A stretch of 64,000 nt of DNA from Pseudomonadota bacterium (GCA_021813365.1 JAKALB010000002.1:1-64000), one strand, 5' to 3'. Positions 39,659 through 49,423 are shown, counted from the stretch's first letter. The notes: a model not told the origin generated them from the sequence alone. Made by a program: numbers and translations.

Positions 39659-39673
39659 GAACGAATGTAGAAC
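39659..39673 (-). promoter_or_regulatory. LexA (SOS) box GTTC-N7-GTTC
   Basis: + strand GAAC GAATGTA GAAC; predicted -35 TTGGCC N17 -10 TACATT on minus strand. Confidence 0.75.
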
Positions 39674-39697
39674 AAAGGTCACGCATGGCCAAGCCCC

Positions 39698-39753
39698 GGC
39701 ACCGGGCCAGGCACCGGGCCAGGCACCGGCACGCCCGGATGCACGCCCGGATG
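39698..39753. repeat. two abutting 12-bp tandem arrays
   Basis: GGCACCGGGCCA x2 plus partial, then CACGCCCGGATG x2. Confidence 0.85.
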
Positions 39754-39834
39754 CGCACGCGGGTTCCCAGCCATCGGTTTCCGGCCAGCGCCGGGCCTGC
39801 CCCGCAGGGCCCGGCGGCCGGCGGGGGCCGATGA

Positions 39835-40413
<579 letters not shown>

Positions 40414-40449
40414 GGCCCGGATCGGGCCGGGATCAGGCGGGCGCCCGGG

Positions 40450-41409
40450 TCAGGCCTGGGCCAGGATCAGTTCGATCATCCGGGCCGCGGCGGCATTGGG
40501 TTCGGTGTTGCGCCGGGTGACCAGGCCGAAATCGGGCACCACGATGCCAAGGTCGATCGGCACCACGCCGAAGGCCGCATCCTCGCCAGCGGCAAAGCGG
40601 TCGGCCACGGCGCGGGCCAGGGGGGCGATGGCGTTGGATGACCGCACCAGCGCCAGGGTGAACAGGAAGGATGTGGTCGTCACCCGCACCTGCCCCAGGT
40701 CAAAGCCCAGCCCCGCCATCCGCGCGCTGACCGCCCGGCCGATCGGGCTGTCGCTGCCGGGCATCACCCAGTCATAGGCCTGCAGATCCGCCAGGTTGAC
40801 CTGGGATTCCGTGGTCAGGCGATGGCCGCGGCGGACGATCAGGGCGACCGGCTCGTGGCCGATGGGGCGCATGTCCAGAAGCAGGCGATCCTGGGTTTCG
40901 GGCAGGCGGCCCAGCACGAAATCCAGCTTGCCCGCCAGAAGCAGGGCGCAGAGTTCGGCCGAGGGCAGAACCTCGACTTCCGCCGTCAGGCTGGGATGGG
41001 CCAGCCGCGCGGCGCGCAGCGCCGGCAACACCAGGTCCAGCGCCGGGGCGGTGACCGCGCCGATCCGCACATGGCCCAGGCCGCCGCCGCGGATCGAGGC
41101 CAGTTCGCGTTCGGCCTCGTCCATCTCGATCTGGACGCGGCGGGCCCGGCGGGCCAGGGCCTCGCCCGCGGGCAGCAGCCAGATGCCCCGGCCCGACCGG
41201 TCGTGCACCTTCTGGCCCACGATCTGCTCGACCTCGGCCAGAAGGCGCGAGGCGGCGGGCTGGGTGATCGACAGGCGCTGGGCGGCCAGGCTCAACTGCC
41301 CGGTCTCGGCAATCTGCGCCAGGAGTCGCAGGTGTGTGAGCTTCAGCCCCCGACGCAGGAAAACGTCGTTCTGGGGTGGGCCGGATTGGGGTGGGCTGGA
41401 TTGGGGCAT
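40450..41409 (-). CDS. LysR family transcriptional regulator
   Basis: LKLTHLRLLAQIAETGQLSLAAQRLSITQPAASRLLAEVEQIVGQKVHDRSGRG. Confidence 0.92.
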   Translation of the reverse strand: MPQSSPPQSGPPQNDVFLRRGLKLTHLRLLAQIAETGQLSLAAQRLSITQPAASRLLAEVEQIVGQKVHDRSGRGIWLLPAGEALARRARRVQIEMDEAERELASIRGGGLGHVRIGAVTAPALDLVLPALRAARLAHPSLTAEVEVLPSAELCALLLAGKLDFVLGRLPETQDRLLLDMRPIGHEPVALIVRRGHRLTTESQVNLADLQAYDWVMPGSDSPIGRAVSARMAGLGFDLGQVRVTTTSFLFTLALVRSSNAIAPLARAVADRFAAGEDAAFGVVPIDLGIVVPDFGLVTRRNTEPNAAAARMIELILAQA

Positions 41410-41497
41410 ATCAATTCCGCCATGTCAGCATCGAGAATCCTTATTTGACGGATATGCGTCGCGCCTGCAACGTGGCGGCATCAGGAAGGAGTCCCCG

Positions 41498-42490
41498 ATG
41501 CTGATTTCGCAGATCCGCAGGCCCGACGGGCAGCTGCAGGTTGTGGCGCGCGACGGCGCCGAGGCGGCGGTGGTGCGCGGCGCGGCCTCGACCTATGCGC
41601 TGGCGCAGGAGGCGATTGCGGCGGGTCAGGGCCTGACCCAGGTGATTGCCGCGCATGGTCTGGGCGAGGCGGTGGATCTCATGGGGCTTCTCGAGGCGGG
41701 CCGGGTGGCGCTGCCGATCACCCATCCGGATCCGGCGCATCTGCACATCACGGGCACGGGGCTCACCCATCTGGGCAGCGCCTCGGCCCGCGATGCGATG
41801 CATGCCAGCCTGTCGGGGGCGGAAACGCTGACCGATTCGATGAAGATGTTCCGCATGGGGCTGGAGGCCGGGCGTCCGGCGGCTGGCAGGGTGGGCGTGC
41901 AACCGGAGTGGTTCTACAAGGGCAATGGCCATGCGGCCGTGGCGCCCGGCGCCCCGCTGGTGGCGCCGGAATTCGCGGAGGATGGCGGCGAAGAGCCGGA
42001 GATCGCGGGCATCTACCTGATCGGGCCCGATGGCACCCCGCACCGGCTGGGCTGGGCCCTGGGGAACGAGTTTTCCGACCACATCACGGAACGGGTCAAT
42101 TACCTGTGGCTGGCCCATTCCAAGCTGCGGCCGGCCAGTTTCGGCCCGGAAATCCTGGTGGGTGCGCCGCCGGCCGACATCCGCGGCACCTCGCGCATCC
42201 GCCGCGGGGGGCAGGTCGTCTGGGAAAAGCCCTTCCTGTCGGGCGAGGCCAACATGTCGCACAGCTTTGCGAACCTGGAGCATCACCACTTCAAATACGA
42301 TCTGTTCCGCCAGCCCGGCGATGTGCATGTGCACATGTTCGGCACGGCGACCCTGTCATTTGCCGATGGCATTCGGGCGCTGGACGGCGATATCTTTGAA
42401 ATCGAGGCCGCGTCCTTTGGCCTTCCTCTGAAAAACCCCCTGCGCCGTCTGCCCGCCACCGAGCGGGCGATGCAGGTCCAACCGCTGTGA
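41498..42490 (+). CDS. AraD1 (GguC-like, fumarylacetoacetate hydrolase fold) family protein
   Basis: THLGSASARDAMH, QPEWFYKGNG, EPEIAGIYLIGPDGTPHRLGWALGNEFSDH. Confidence 0.85.
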   Translation: MLISQIRRPDGQLQVVARDGAEAAVVRGAASTYALAQEAIAAGQGLTQVIAAHGLGEAVDLMGLLEAGRVALPITHPDPAHLHITGTGLTHLGSASARDAMHASLSGAETLTDSMKMFRMGLEAGRPAAGRVGVQPEWFYKGNGHAAVAPGAPLVAPEFAEDGGEEPEIAGIYLIGPDGTPHRLGWALGNEFSDHITERVNYLWLAHSKLRPASFGPEILVGAPPADIRGTSRIRRGGQVVWEKPFLSGEANMSHSFANLEHHHFKYDLFRQPGDVHVHMFGTATLSFADGIRALDGDIFEIEAASFGLPLKNPLRRLPATERAMQVQPL

Positions 42491-42497
42491 GAGCCCG

Positions 42498-44240
42498 ATG
42501 ACCTTCAAGCCCGCCGCATGGCCCCGCAAACTCCGCTCGCAGTCCTGGTTCGGCGGCACCGAAAAGGACAACATCTATTACCGCGCCTGGATGAAGAACC
42601 AGGGCTTCCCGCCCGATCTGTTCGACGGCCGCCCGGTGATCGGCATCCTGAATACCTGGAGCGAGCTGACCCCCTGCAACGCCCATCTGAACGATCTGGC
42701 CCAGCGGGTGAAGCATGGCATCTACGAGGCGGGCGGCTTTCCGGTGGAAGTGCCGGTGTTTTCCACCTCGGAAAGCGCTTTCCGTCCCACCGCGATGATG
42801 TTTCGCAATCTGGCGTCCATGGCGGTTGAGGAACAGATGCGCGGCCTGCCGATGGATGGCTGCGTGCTGATGGTGGGCTGCGACAAGACCACGCCCAGCC
42901 TGCTGATGGCGGCAGCCTCGACCGATCTGCCCTCGATCATCCTGACCGGCGGGCCGATGCTGAACGGCTATTACAAGAACGAGCGGGTGGGCTCGGGCAC
43001 GCATCTGTGGAAATTCTCCGAGGCGGTGAAGGCCGGCACGATGACCAAGGAGGAATTCCTGGAGGCCGAAGGCTCGATGAGCCGCAGCCCGGGGTCGTGC
43101 AACACGATGGGAACGGCCAGCACGATGGCCAGCATGGCCGAGGCGCTGGGCATGGCGCTGTCGGGCAATGCGGCGATCCCGGCGGTCGACAGCCGCCGCC
43201 GGGTGATGGCGCAACTGACCGGGCGGCGGATCGTGCAGATGGTCAAGGACGATCTGAAACCCTCCGACGTGCTGAAGAAGCAGGCCTTCGAGAACGCGAT
43301 CCGCACCAATGCGGCCATCGGCGGGTCGACCAATGCCGTCATCCACCTGCTGGCCATCGCCGGCCGGGTCGGCGTGGACCTGACCCTGGACGACTGGGAC
43401 CGCTGCGGGCGCGACGTGCCGACGATCGTGAACCTGATGCCCTCGGGCAAATACCTGATGGAAGAGTTCTTCTATGCCGGCGGCCTGCCGGTGGTCATCA
43501 AGCGGCTGGGCGAGGCGGGGCTCCTGCACAAGGACGCGCTGACCGTCTCGGGCGAGACGATGTGGGACCAGGTGAAGGATGTGGTCAACCACAACCCCGA
43601 CGTGATCCTGCCGACCGACAAGGCGCTGACCAGGTCGGGCGGCGTGGTGGTGCTGAAGGGCAATCTGGCGCCCAGGGGGGCGGTGCTGAAACCCTCGGCG
43701 GCGACGCCGGCGCTGATGGTGCACCGCGGCCGCGCGGTGGTGTTCGAAGACATCGACGACTACAAGGCCAAGATCAACGACGAGACGCTGGACATCGACG
43801 AGACCTGCGTGATGGTCCTGAAGAACTGCGGGCCCAAGGGCTATCCCGGCATGGCCGAAGTCGGCAACATGGGCCTGCCGCCCAAGATCCTGCGCAAGGG
43901 CATCACCGACATGGTGCGGATTTCGGACGCGCGCATGTCGGGCACGGCCTATGGCACGGTCTGCCTGCACACCAGCCCCGAGGCGGCGGCCGGAGGCCCG
44001 CTGGCCGTGGTGCAGAACGGCGATTTCATCGAACTGGACGTGCCGAACCGCCGCCTGCACCTCGACATTTCCGATGCCGAACTGGCGGCGCGGCTGGCCA
44101 GATGGAAGCCCAGCCATGTGCAGGCGGATTCGGGCTATCTGTGGCTGCACCAGCAGAACGTGCTGGGGGCGGATACCGGGGCCGACCTGGGCTTTCTGAG
44201 GGGCTGCCGCGGCGCGGCGGTGGGCAAGGATTCGCATTGA
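42498..44240 (+). CDS. IlvD/Edd family sugar-acid dehydratase (L-arabinonate dehydratase-like)
   Basis: LNTWSELTPCNAHLNDLAQRVK, VGCDKTTPSLLMAAAS, SPGSCNTMGTASTM. Confidence 0.9.
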   Translation: MTFKPAAWPRKLRSQSWFGGTEKDNIYYRAWMKNQGFPPDLFDGRPVIGILNTWSELTPCNAHLNDLAQRVKHGIYEAGGFPVEVPVFSTSESAFRPTAMMFRNLASMAVEEQMRGLPMDGCVLMVGCDKTTPSLLMAAASTDLPSIILTGGPMLNGYYKNERVGSGTHLWKFSEAVKAGTMTKEEFLEAEGSMSRSPGSCNTMGTASTMASMAEALGMALSGNAAIPAVDSRRRVMAQLTGRRIVQMVKDDLKPSDVLKKQAFENAIRTNAAIGGSTNAVIHLLAIAGRVGVDLTLDDWDRCGRDVPTIVNLMPSGKYLMEEFFYAGGLPVVIKRLGEAGLLHKDALTVSGETMWDQVKDVVNHNPDVILPTDKALTRSGGVVVLKGNLAPRGAVLKPSAATPALMVHRGRAVVFEDIDDYKAKINDETLDIDETCVMVLKNCGPKGYPGMAEVGNMGLPPKILRKGITDMVRISDARMSGTAYGTVCLHTSPEAAAGGPLAVVQNGDFIELDVPNRRLHLDISDAELAARLARWKPSHVQADSGYLWLHQQNVLGADTGADLGFLRGCRGAAVGKDSH

Positions 44241-45151
44241 TGAAGATTGCCCTGGTCGGCATCGGCAAGATCGCCCTGGATCAGCATGTGCCCGCCATCG
44301 CCGCCTCGCCCGATTGGGAGCTGGCGGCGACCGTGTCGCGCAAGGGCCGGGTGGACGGCATCGAATCGCATGCGGACTTCGCCAGTTTTCTGGCCGCGCG
44401 CCCCGATGTGGGCGTGGTCAGCCTGACCATGCCGCCCGCGCCGCGCTTTGCCTTTGCCGAGGCGGCGCTGCGGGCCGGCCGCCATGTGATGCTGGAAAAG
44501 CCACCCGGCGCGACCCTGGCCGAAGTGCATGAACTGGCCGCGCTGGCGGCAGCGCGGGGCCTGACGCTCTTCGCCACCTGGCACAGCCGGATGGCCCTGG
44601 CCGTGGCCCCGGCCAGAGCCTGGCTCAGGGGCCGGACGATCACCCGCGCCCATGTCACCTGGCGCGAGGATGTGCGGCGCTGGCATCCCGGGCAGGACTG
44701 GGTGTTCGAACCCGGCGGCATGGGCGTCTTCGACCCGGGCATCAACGCCCTGTCGATCCTCACCGAAATCCTGCCCGCCCCGGTGCACCTGACCGGCGCG
44801 ACCCTGACCTACCCTGAGAACTGCCACACCCCGATCGCGGCCGAACTCACCTTCAGCGGCGGCATCACCGCGGATTTCGACTGGCGCCAGCAGGGCCCGC
44901 AGACCTGGGATATCGACATCCACACCGATGCGGGCCACCTGGCCCTGCGGATGGGCGGCAACCGGCTGTTGATCGACGGCGTCGAAAGTGCGGGCGAGAA
45001 TTCGATCATGGGCGAATATCCCGCGCTTTATGCCCGCATGGCGCAACTGGTGAAAACCGGCACCTCCGACGTCGATCTGGCGCCGCTGACCCATGTCGCC
45101 GATGCGATGACCCTGGGGCGCCGCGTGATCGTGCCGCCCTTCCACCTCTAG
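44240..45151 (+). CDS. Gfo/Idh/MocA family oxidoreductase (D-galactose/L-arabinose 1-dehydrogenase-like)
   Basis: MKIALVGIGKIALDQHVPAIA; MLEKPPGATLAEV; WREDVRRWHPGQDWVFEPGGMGVFDPGINALSI. Confidence 0.87.
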   Translation: MKIALVGIGKIALDQHVPAIAASPDWELAATVSRKGRVDGIESHADFASFLAARPDVGVVSLTMPPAPRFAFAEAALRAGRHVMLEKPPGATLAEVHELAALAAARGLTLFATWHSRMALAVAPARAWLRGRTITRAHVTWREDVRRWHPGQDWVFEPGGMGVFDPGINALSILTEILPAPVHLTGATLTYPENCHTPIAAELTFSGGITADFDWRQQGPQTWDIDIHTDAGHLALRMGGNRLLIDGVESAGENSIMGEYPALYARMAQLVKTGTSDVDLAPLTHVADAMTLGRRVIVPPFHL

Positions 45152-45153
45152 AC

Positions 45154-45206
45154 CTTTCATCTTGCCTCAAATATCCCACGGGGGTCCGGGGGTGTGAAAC
45201 CCCCGG
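45154..45206 (-). repeat. intergenic hairpin-GATATTT element, copy E
   Basis: reverse strand CCGGGGGT-TTCAC-ACCCCCGG ACCCCCGTGGGATATTTGAGGCAAGATGAAAG. Confidence 0.88.
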
Positions 45207-45260
45207 CCCCAACCGAAAAGCCGGGCGTGATACCCCCGCGGGGCAACCAAGGAGACCGAC

Positions 45261-46766
45261 ATGCTGACCGGAAAACACCTGATCGCCGGCCAATGGATCG
45301 CCGGAGCCTCGACGTTCCAGTCCTCGCCCGCCTCGGGACCGGCGCTGACGTTTTCGGTCGGTACACCCGATCATGTCGATCAGGCCGTGACCGGGGCCGA
45401 GGCGGCTTTCCCCTCGTTCAGCCAGATGCCGCGCGCGGCGCGGGCCGATTTCCTGGACCGGATCGCGGACGAGATCGAGGCGCGCGGCGCCGAGATCACC
45501 GCCATCGGCACCAGCGAGACCGGGCTGCCCGCCGCCCGGCTGGAAGGCGAACGCGGCCGCACCACCGGCCAGTTGCGGCTGTTTGCCGATCACATCCGCA
45601 AGGGCGACTATCTGGACCGGCGGCATTCGCCCGCCCAGCCCGACCGCAAGCCCACACCGCGCCCCGACCTGAAGCTCATGCAGCGGCCGATCGGGCCGGT
45701 GGCGGTGTTCGGGGCTTCGAACTTTCCCCTGGCCTTCTCGACCGCGGGGGGGGATACGGCCTCGGCCCTGGCCGCCGGCTGCCCGGTGGTGGTGAAGGGA
45801 CATTCCGCGCATCCGGGGACGGGCGAGATCGTGGCCCAGGCCGTGGATGCCGCGATCAGGGCCCTGGGCCTGCATCCGGGCGTCTTCAGCCTGGTTCAGG
45901 GCGGCAAGCGCGACGTGGGCGAGGCGCTGGTGACCCATCCGCTGATCAAGGCCGTGGGCTTTACCGGCTCGCTGGCCGGGGGGCGGGCGCTGTTCGACCT
46001 GTGCGCGCGCCGGCCGGAACCCATTCCGTTCTTTGGCGAACTGGGCTCGGTCAACCCGATGTTCCTGCTGCCCGCTGCGGTTGCGGCGCGCGGCGCGGCC
46101 ATTGCGGCGGGCTGGGCCGGTTCGCTGACCATGGGGGCGGGACAGTTCTGCACCAATCCCGGCATCGCCGTGCTGATCGACGGTCCCGAGGCCGAGGCCT
46201 TTGTCGCGGCAGCGCGCGAGGCGGTGGGGCAGGTGGGGGCGCAGACCATGCTGACCGACGGGATCGCGGCGGCCTTCCGGCAGGGTCGCGATCGGGTGGC
46301 GGCGCAGACCGGCGTGCGGGCGGTGCTGACCAGCGTCTGCGATCTGCGCCAGGCGACGCCCTATCTGTTCGAAGTGACGGGAGACGCCTGGATCGGCAAC
46401 CATGCGCTGGCCGAGGAAGTGTTCGGCCCGCTGGGCCTGATCATCCGGGTCAGGGATCAGGACCAGCTGGTCGAGGTCGCCCAGAGCTTCGAAGGCCAGC
46501 TGACCTGCACCCTGCATCTCGACGAGCAAGACATGGGGCTGGCCGAGAGGCTGATGCCGGTGCTGGAGCGCAAGGCCGGCCGGGTTCTGGCCAATGGTTT
46601 TCCGACCGGGGTGGAAGTGGTCGATGCCCAGGTGCATGGCGGCCCCTATCCGGCCAGCACCAATTTCGGCGCGACCAGCGTCGGCACCCTGTCGATCCGC
46701 CGCTGGCTGCGGCCCGTGGCCTACCAGAACATGCCCCAGGCGCTGCTGCCCGCCGACCTGCGCTGA
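45261..46766 (+). CDS. aldehyde dehydrogenase (NADP+), alpha-ketoglutarate semialdehyde dehydrogenase-like
   Basis: VFGASNFPLAFSTAGGDTASALAAGCPVVVKGH; FFGELGSVNPMFLLP; GQFCTNPG. Confidence 0.9.
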   Translation: MLTGKHLIAGQWIAGASTFQSSPASGPALTFSVGTPDHVDQAVTGAEAAFPSFSQMPRAARADFLDRIADEIEARGAEITAIGTSETGLPAARLEGERGRTTGQLRLFADHIRKGDYLDRRHSPAQPDRKPTPRPDLKLMQRPIGPVAVFGASNFPLAFSTAGGDTASALAAGCPVVVKGHSAHPGTGEIVAQAVDAAIRALGLHPGVFSLVQGGKRDVGEALVTHPLIKAVGFTGSLAGGRALFDLCARRPEPIPFFGELGSVNPMFLLPAAVAARGAAIAAGWAGSLTMGAGQFCTNPGIAVLIDGPEAEAFVAAAREAVGQVGAQTMLTDGIAAAFRQGRDRVAAQTGVRAVLTSVCDLRQATPYLFEVTGDAWIGNHALAEEVFGPLGLIIRVRDQDQLVEVAQSFEGQLTCTLHLDEQDMGLAERLMPVLERKAGRVLANGFPTGVEVVDAQVHGGPYPASTNFGATSVGTLSIRRWLRPVAYQNMPQALLPADLR

Positions 46767-46834
46767 CCGGGCGTTGAAAGGGCGCTGACCGGGCCCTGAC
46801 CGGACCCCGCCCGATCACGCACCCGGCGTTGCAC

Positions 46835-46876
46835 GGCCCGGTTCAGGCAGCCCGGTTCAGACAGCCCGGTTCAGGC
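46835..46876. repeat. 14-bp tandem repeat x3 spanning the tldD stop codon
   Basis: GGCCCGGTTCAG GCAGCCCGGTTCAG ACAGCCCGGTTCAG GCGGCC. Confidence 0.85.
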
Positions 46877-48292
46877 GGCCGAGCCGCCCACCGTCAGGCC
46901 GCCGATCATCAGGGTGGGCTGGCCCACCCCCACCGGCACCCATTGCCCGGCCTTGCCGCAGTTGCCGATGCCGGGGTCCAGCGCCAGATCGTTGCCGATG
47001 GCGCGGATCTGGCGCAGCGCGGTCGCGCCATCGCCGATCAGCGTGGCGCCCTTGATCGCCTCGCCCACGACGCCATTGCGCACGCGGTAGGCTTCGGTGC
47101 AGGAAAACACGAATTTTCCGCTGGTGATGTCGACCTGGCCGCCGCCAAAGCCCACGGCATAGATTCCGTCCTTCAGATCGGCGAGGATCGCCCCCGGATC
47201 GTCCTTGCCGCCCAGCATGTAGGTGTTGGTCATGCGCGGCATCGGGATATGGGCAAAGCTTTCGCGCCGCCCGTTGCCCGTGGGGGCCGCACCCATCAGG
47301 CGGGCATTCTGCCGGTCCTGCATGTAGCCCACCAGCACGCCATCCTCGATCAGCACATTCCGTCCCGAGGGTGTGCCCTCGTCGTCGATGGTGATCGAGC
47401 CGCGCCGGTCGGGAATCGTGCCATCGTCCAGCACGGTCACGCCGCGCGCCGCCACCTGCTGGCCCATGCGCCCGGCAAAAGCCGAGGTCTGCTTGCGGTT
47501 GAAGTCGCCCTCAAGCCCGTGGCCCACGGCTTCGTGCAAGAGAACGCCGGGCCAGCCCGGGCCCAGCACCACATCCATCATGCCGGCCGGAGCGGCCACC
47601 GCGCCCAGATTCACCCTGGCGATGCGGATCGCCTCGTCGATCAGAGGTTTCCAGTTTGACGGCTCCAGCAGTCGCGTCAGGCCGAACCGTCCGCCGCCGC
47701 CATGCCCACCCTGTTCGCGGCGGCCCGCATCCTCCAGGATGACCGAGACATTCATCCGCGCCATCGGCCGGACGTCCTTGATGCGCAGCCCTTCGGGGCG
47801 CAGGATTTCCACCTCCTGCAACCCCGCCGACAGGGTGGCCGAAACCTGGATCACGCGGGGATCGGCGGCGCGGGCATAGGCGTCGATTTCGCGCAACACC
47901 TCGATCTTGGCGGCAAAGTTCGCATCGGCCATCGGATCGGCGTCGCCGTAGAGCCGCAGGTTGGTGGCACGGGGCGGCGGGGCCAGCACGCCGCCACCCC
48001 GGCCCACGGCCAGCCGCGCGGTTTCGCCCGCCCGGATCAGCGCGCTTTCGGAAATCTCGGTCGAATGGGCGTAACCCGCCACCTCGCCCCGCACGGCGCG
48101 CAGGCCGAAGCCTTCGGAGGCGTCGTAGCTGGCGGTCTTGATCCGGCCGTCGTCCAGCACGATCGCCTCCGACCGGCGGCGCTCGAGGAAAAGCTCACCA
48201 TCCTCGGCGCCGGCCAGCGCCGCGCGCAGATGGGCCAGGGCGCGGGCCTCGTCCAGTCTGGTCTCGAACGGGCGGAAAGGGGTATCGGTCAT
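46871..48292 (-). CDS. tldD: metalloprotease TldD
   Basis: GPGWPGVLLHEAVGHGLEGDFNRK; DDEGTPSGRNVLIEDG; MLGGKDDPGAI. Confidence 0.95.
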   Translation of the reverse strand: MTDTPFRPFETRLDEARALAHLRAALAGAEDGELFLERRRSEAIVLDDGRIKTASYDASEGFGLRAVRGEVAGYAHSTEISESALIRAGETARLAVGRGGGVLAPPPRATNLRLYGDADPMADANFAAKIEVLREIDAYARAADPRVIQVSATLSAGLQEVEILRPEGLRIKDVRPMARMNVSVILEDAGRREQGGHGGGGRFGLTRLLEPSNWKPLIDEAIRIARVNLGAVAAPAGMMDVVLGPGWPGVLLHEAVGHGLEGDFNRKQTSAFAGRMGQQVAARGVTVLDDGTIPDRRGSITIDDEGTPSGRNVLIEDGVLVGYMQDRQNARLMGAAPTGNGRRESFAHIPMPRMTNTYMLGGKDDPGAILADLKDGIYAVGFGGGQVDITSGKFVFSCTEAYRVRNGVVGEAIKGATLIGDGATALRQIRAIGNDLALDPGIGNCGKAGQWVPVGVGQPTLMIGGLTVGGSAA

Positions 48293-48483
48293 GGGAATAT
48301 GGCTTTCGCTTCGGGAAGTGCCCCGGATAGGTGCATGAAAGGGGCGCAATTTGCCGCATCGGTTTCTCTTGTCCCGGCGGGCTTTATATGGTTTCACCGG
48401 CAACGGAAACAAAGGGATTCTGCGCCGGGCCCGGACAGAATTCCGAGCTGGCCGTCGAACGGCCCAGGGAACGGGAAAAGAAC

Positions 48484-49368
48484 ATGCGTCTTCTGACCAA
48501 AGTGAGCGGTCTGGCGGCCTTGGCGCTGGCGGGTCTGATGAACGGGACGGCCTTGGCCGAGGGGCTGGAGGCCATCGGCCGGCCTGTGCCCGACGGAATG
48601 GGCCTGCAACCCGCCGCGACGCCGGTGGCCGAGCAGATCGTGAGTCTGGATTCGATGGTGCTGATCATCATCACGGTGATCGTGGCTCTCGTGCTGGCCC
48701 TCCTGCTGATCGTGATCCTGCGCTACAATCAGCGCATGAACCCCAAGGCGGCCAAGTTCACGCACAACACGCCGCTCGAGATCGTCTGGACGCTGGTGCC
48801 GGTTCTGGTTCTGGTGTTCATCGGTTCGTTCTCGCTGCCGGCGCTGTTCAACCAGATCGAGATGCCGGCCACCGACATGACCATCAAGGTCACTGGCAAC
48901 CAGTGGTACTGGACCTATGAATATCCCGATGAGGGCATCAGCTTCGACAGCAACATGATCGGCAACGCGACCACCGCGGAAGACGGCGTGACGCCCTTCG
49001 TGCTGGACGACAAGATGGAAGCGCAACTGGTCAGGGCTGGCTACACCCGCGACGATTTCCTGCTGGCGGTCGACAATCCGCTGGTCGTGCCGGTGGGCAA
49101 GACGGTCAAGGTCATCATCACCGGGTCGGACGTGATCCATGCCTGGCAGGTTCCGTCCTTCGGCGTCATGCACTCGGCCGTTCCGGGCCGCCTGGGCGAG
49201 CTGTGGTTCCGCGTCGACAAGCCGGGCATCTACTACGGCCAGTGCACCACCCTGTGCGGCCAGGCCCATGCCTACATGCCGATCGAAGTGAAGGCCGTGC
49301 CGGAAGACGTCTATGCCAGGTGGCTGGAACAGGCCAAGGCCGGCAACGTCCAGTTGGCATCGAACTGA
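48484..49368 (+). CDS. ctaC: cytochrome c oxidase subunit II
   Basis: NQWYWTYEYPDEGISFDSNMI, DVIHAWQVPSFGV, GQCTTLCGQAHAYMPIEV Cu-A motif. Confidence 0.97.
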   Translation: MRLLTKVSGLAALALAGLMNGTALAEGLEAIGRPVPDGMGLQPAATPVAEQIVSLDSMVLIIITVIVALVLALLLIVILRYNQRMNPKAAKFTHNTPLEIVWTLVPVLVLVFIGSFSLPALFNQIEMPATDMTIKVTGNQWYWTYEYPDEGISFDSNMIGNATTAEDGVTPFVLDDKMEAQLVRAGYTRDDFLLAVDNPLVVPVGKTVKVIITGSDVIHAWQVPSFGVMHSAVPGRLGELWFRVDKPGIYYGQCTTLCGQAHAYMPIEVKAVPEDVYARWLEQAKAGNVQLASN

Positions 49369-49383
49369 GACCTGACGCAACAG

Positions 49384-49405
49384 GCGGGGCCCAGCCAGGC
49401 CCCGC
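49384..49405 (+). terminator. hairpin downstream of ctaC
   Basis: GCGGGGCC-CAGCCA-GGCCCCGC; no U tract. Confidence 0.5.
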
Positions 49406-49423
49406 TGTCTGAACGGGCGCCCC

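Noticed and set aside
42291-44237. 648-aa minus strand ORF
   Set aside because: Antisense to the IlvD/Edd dehydratase; no domain, shadow composition.
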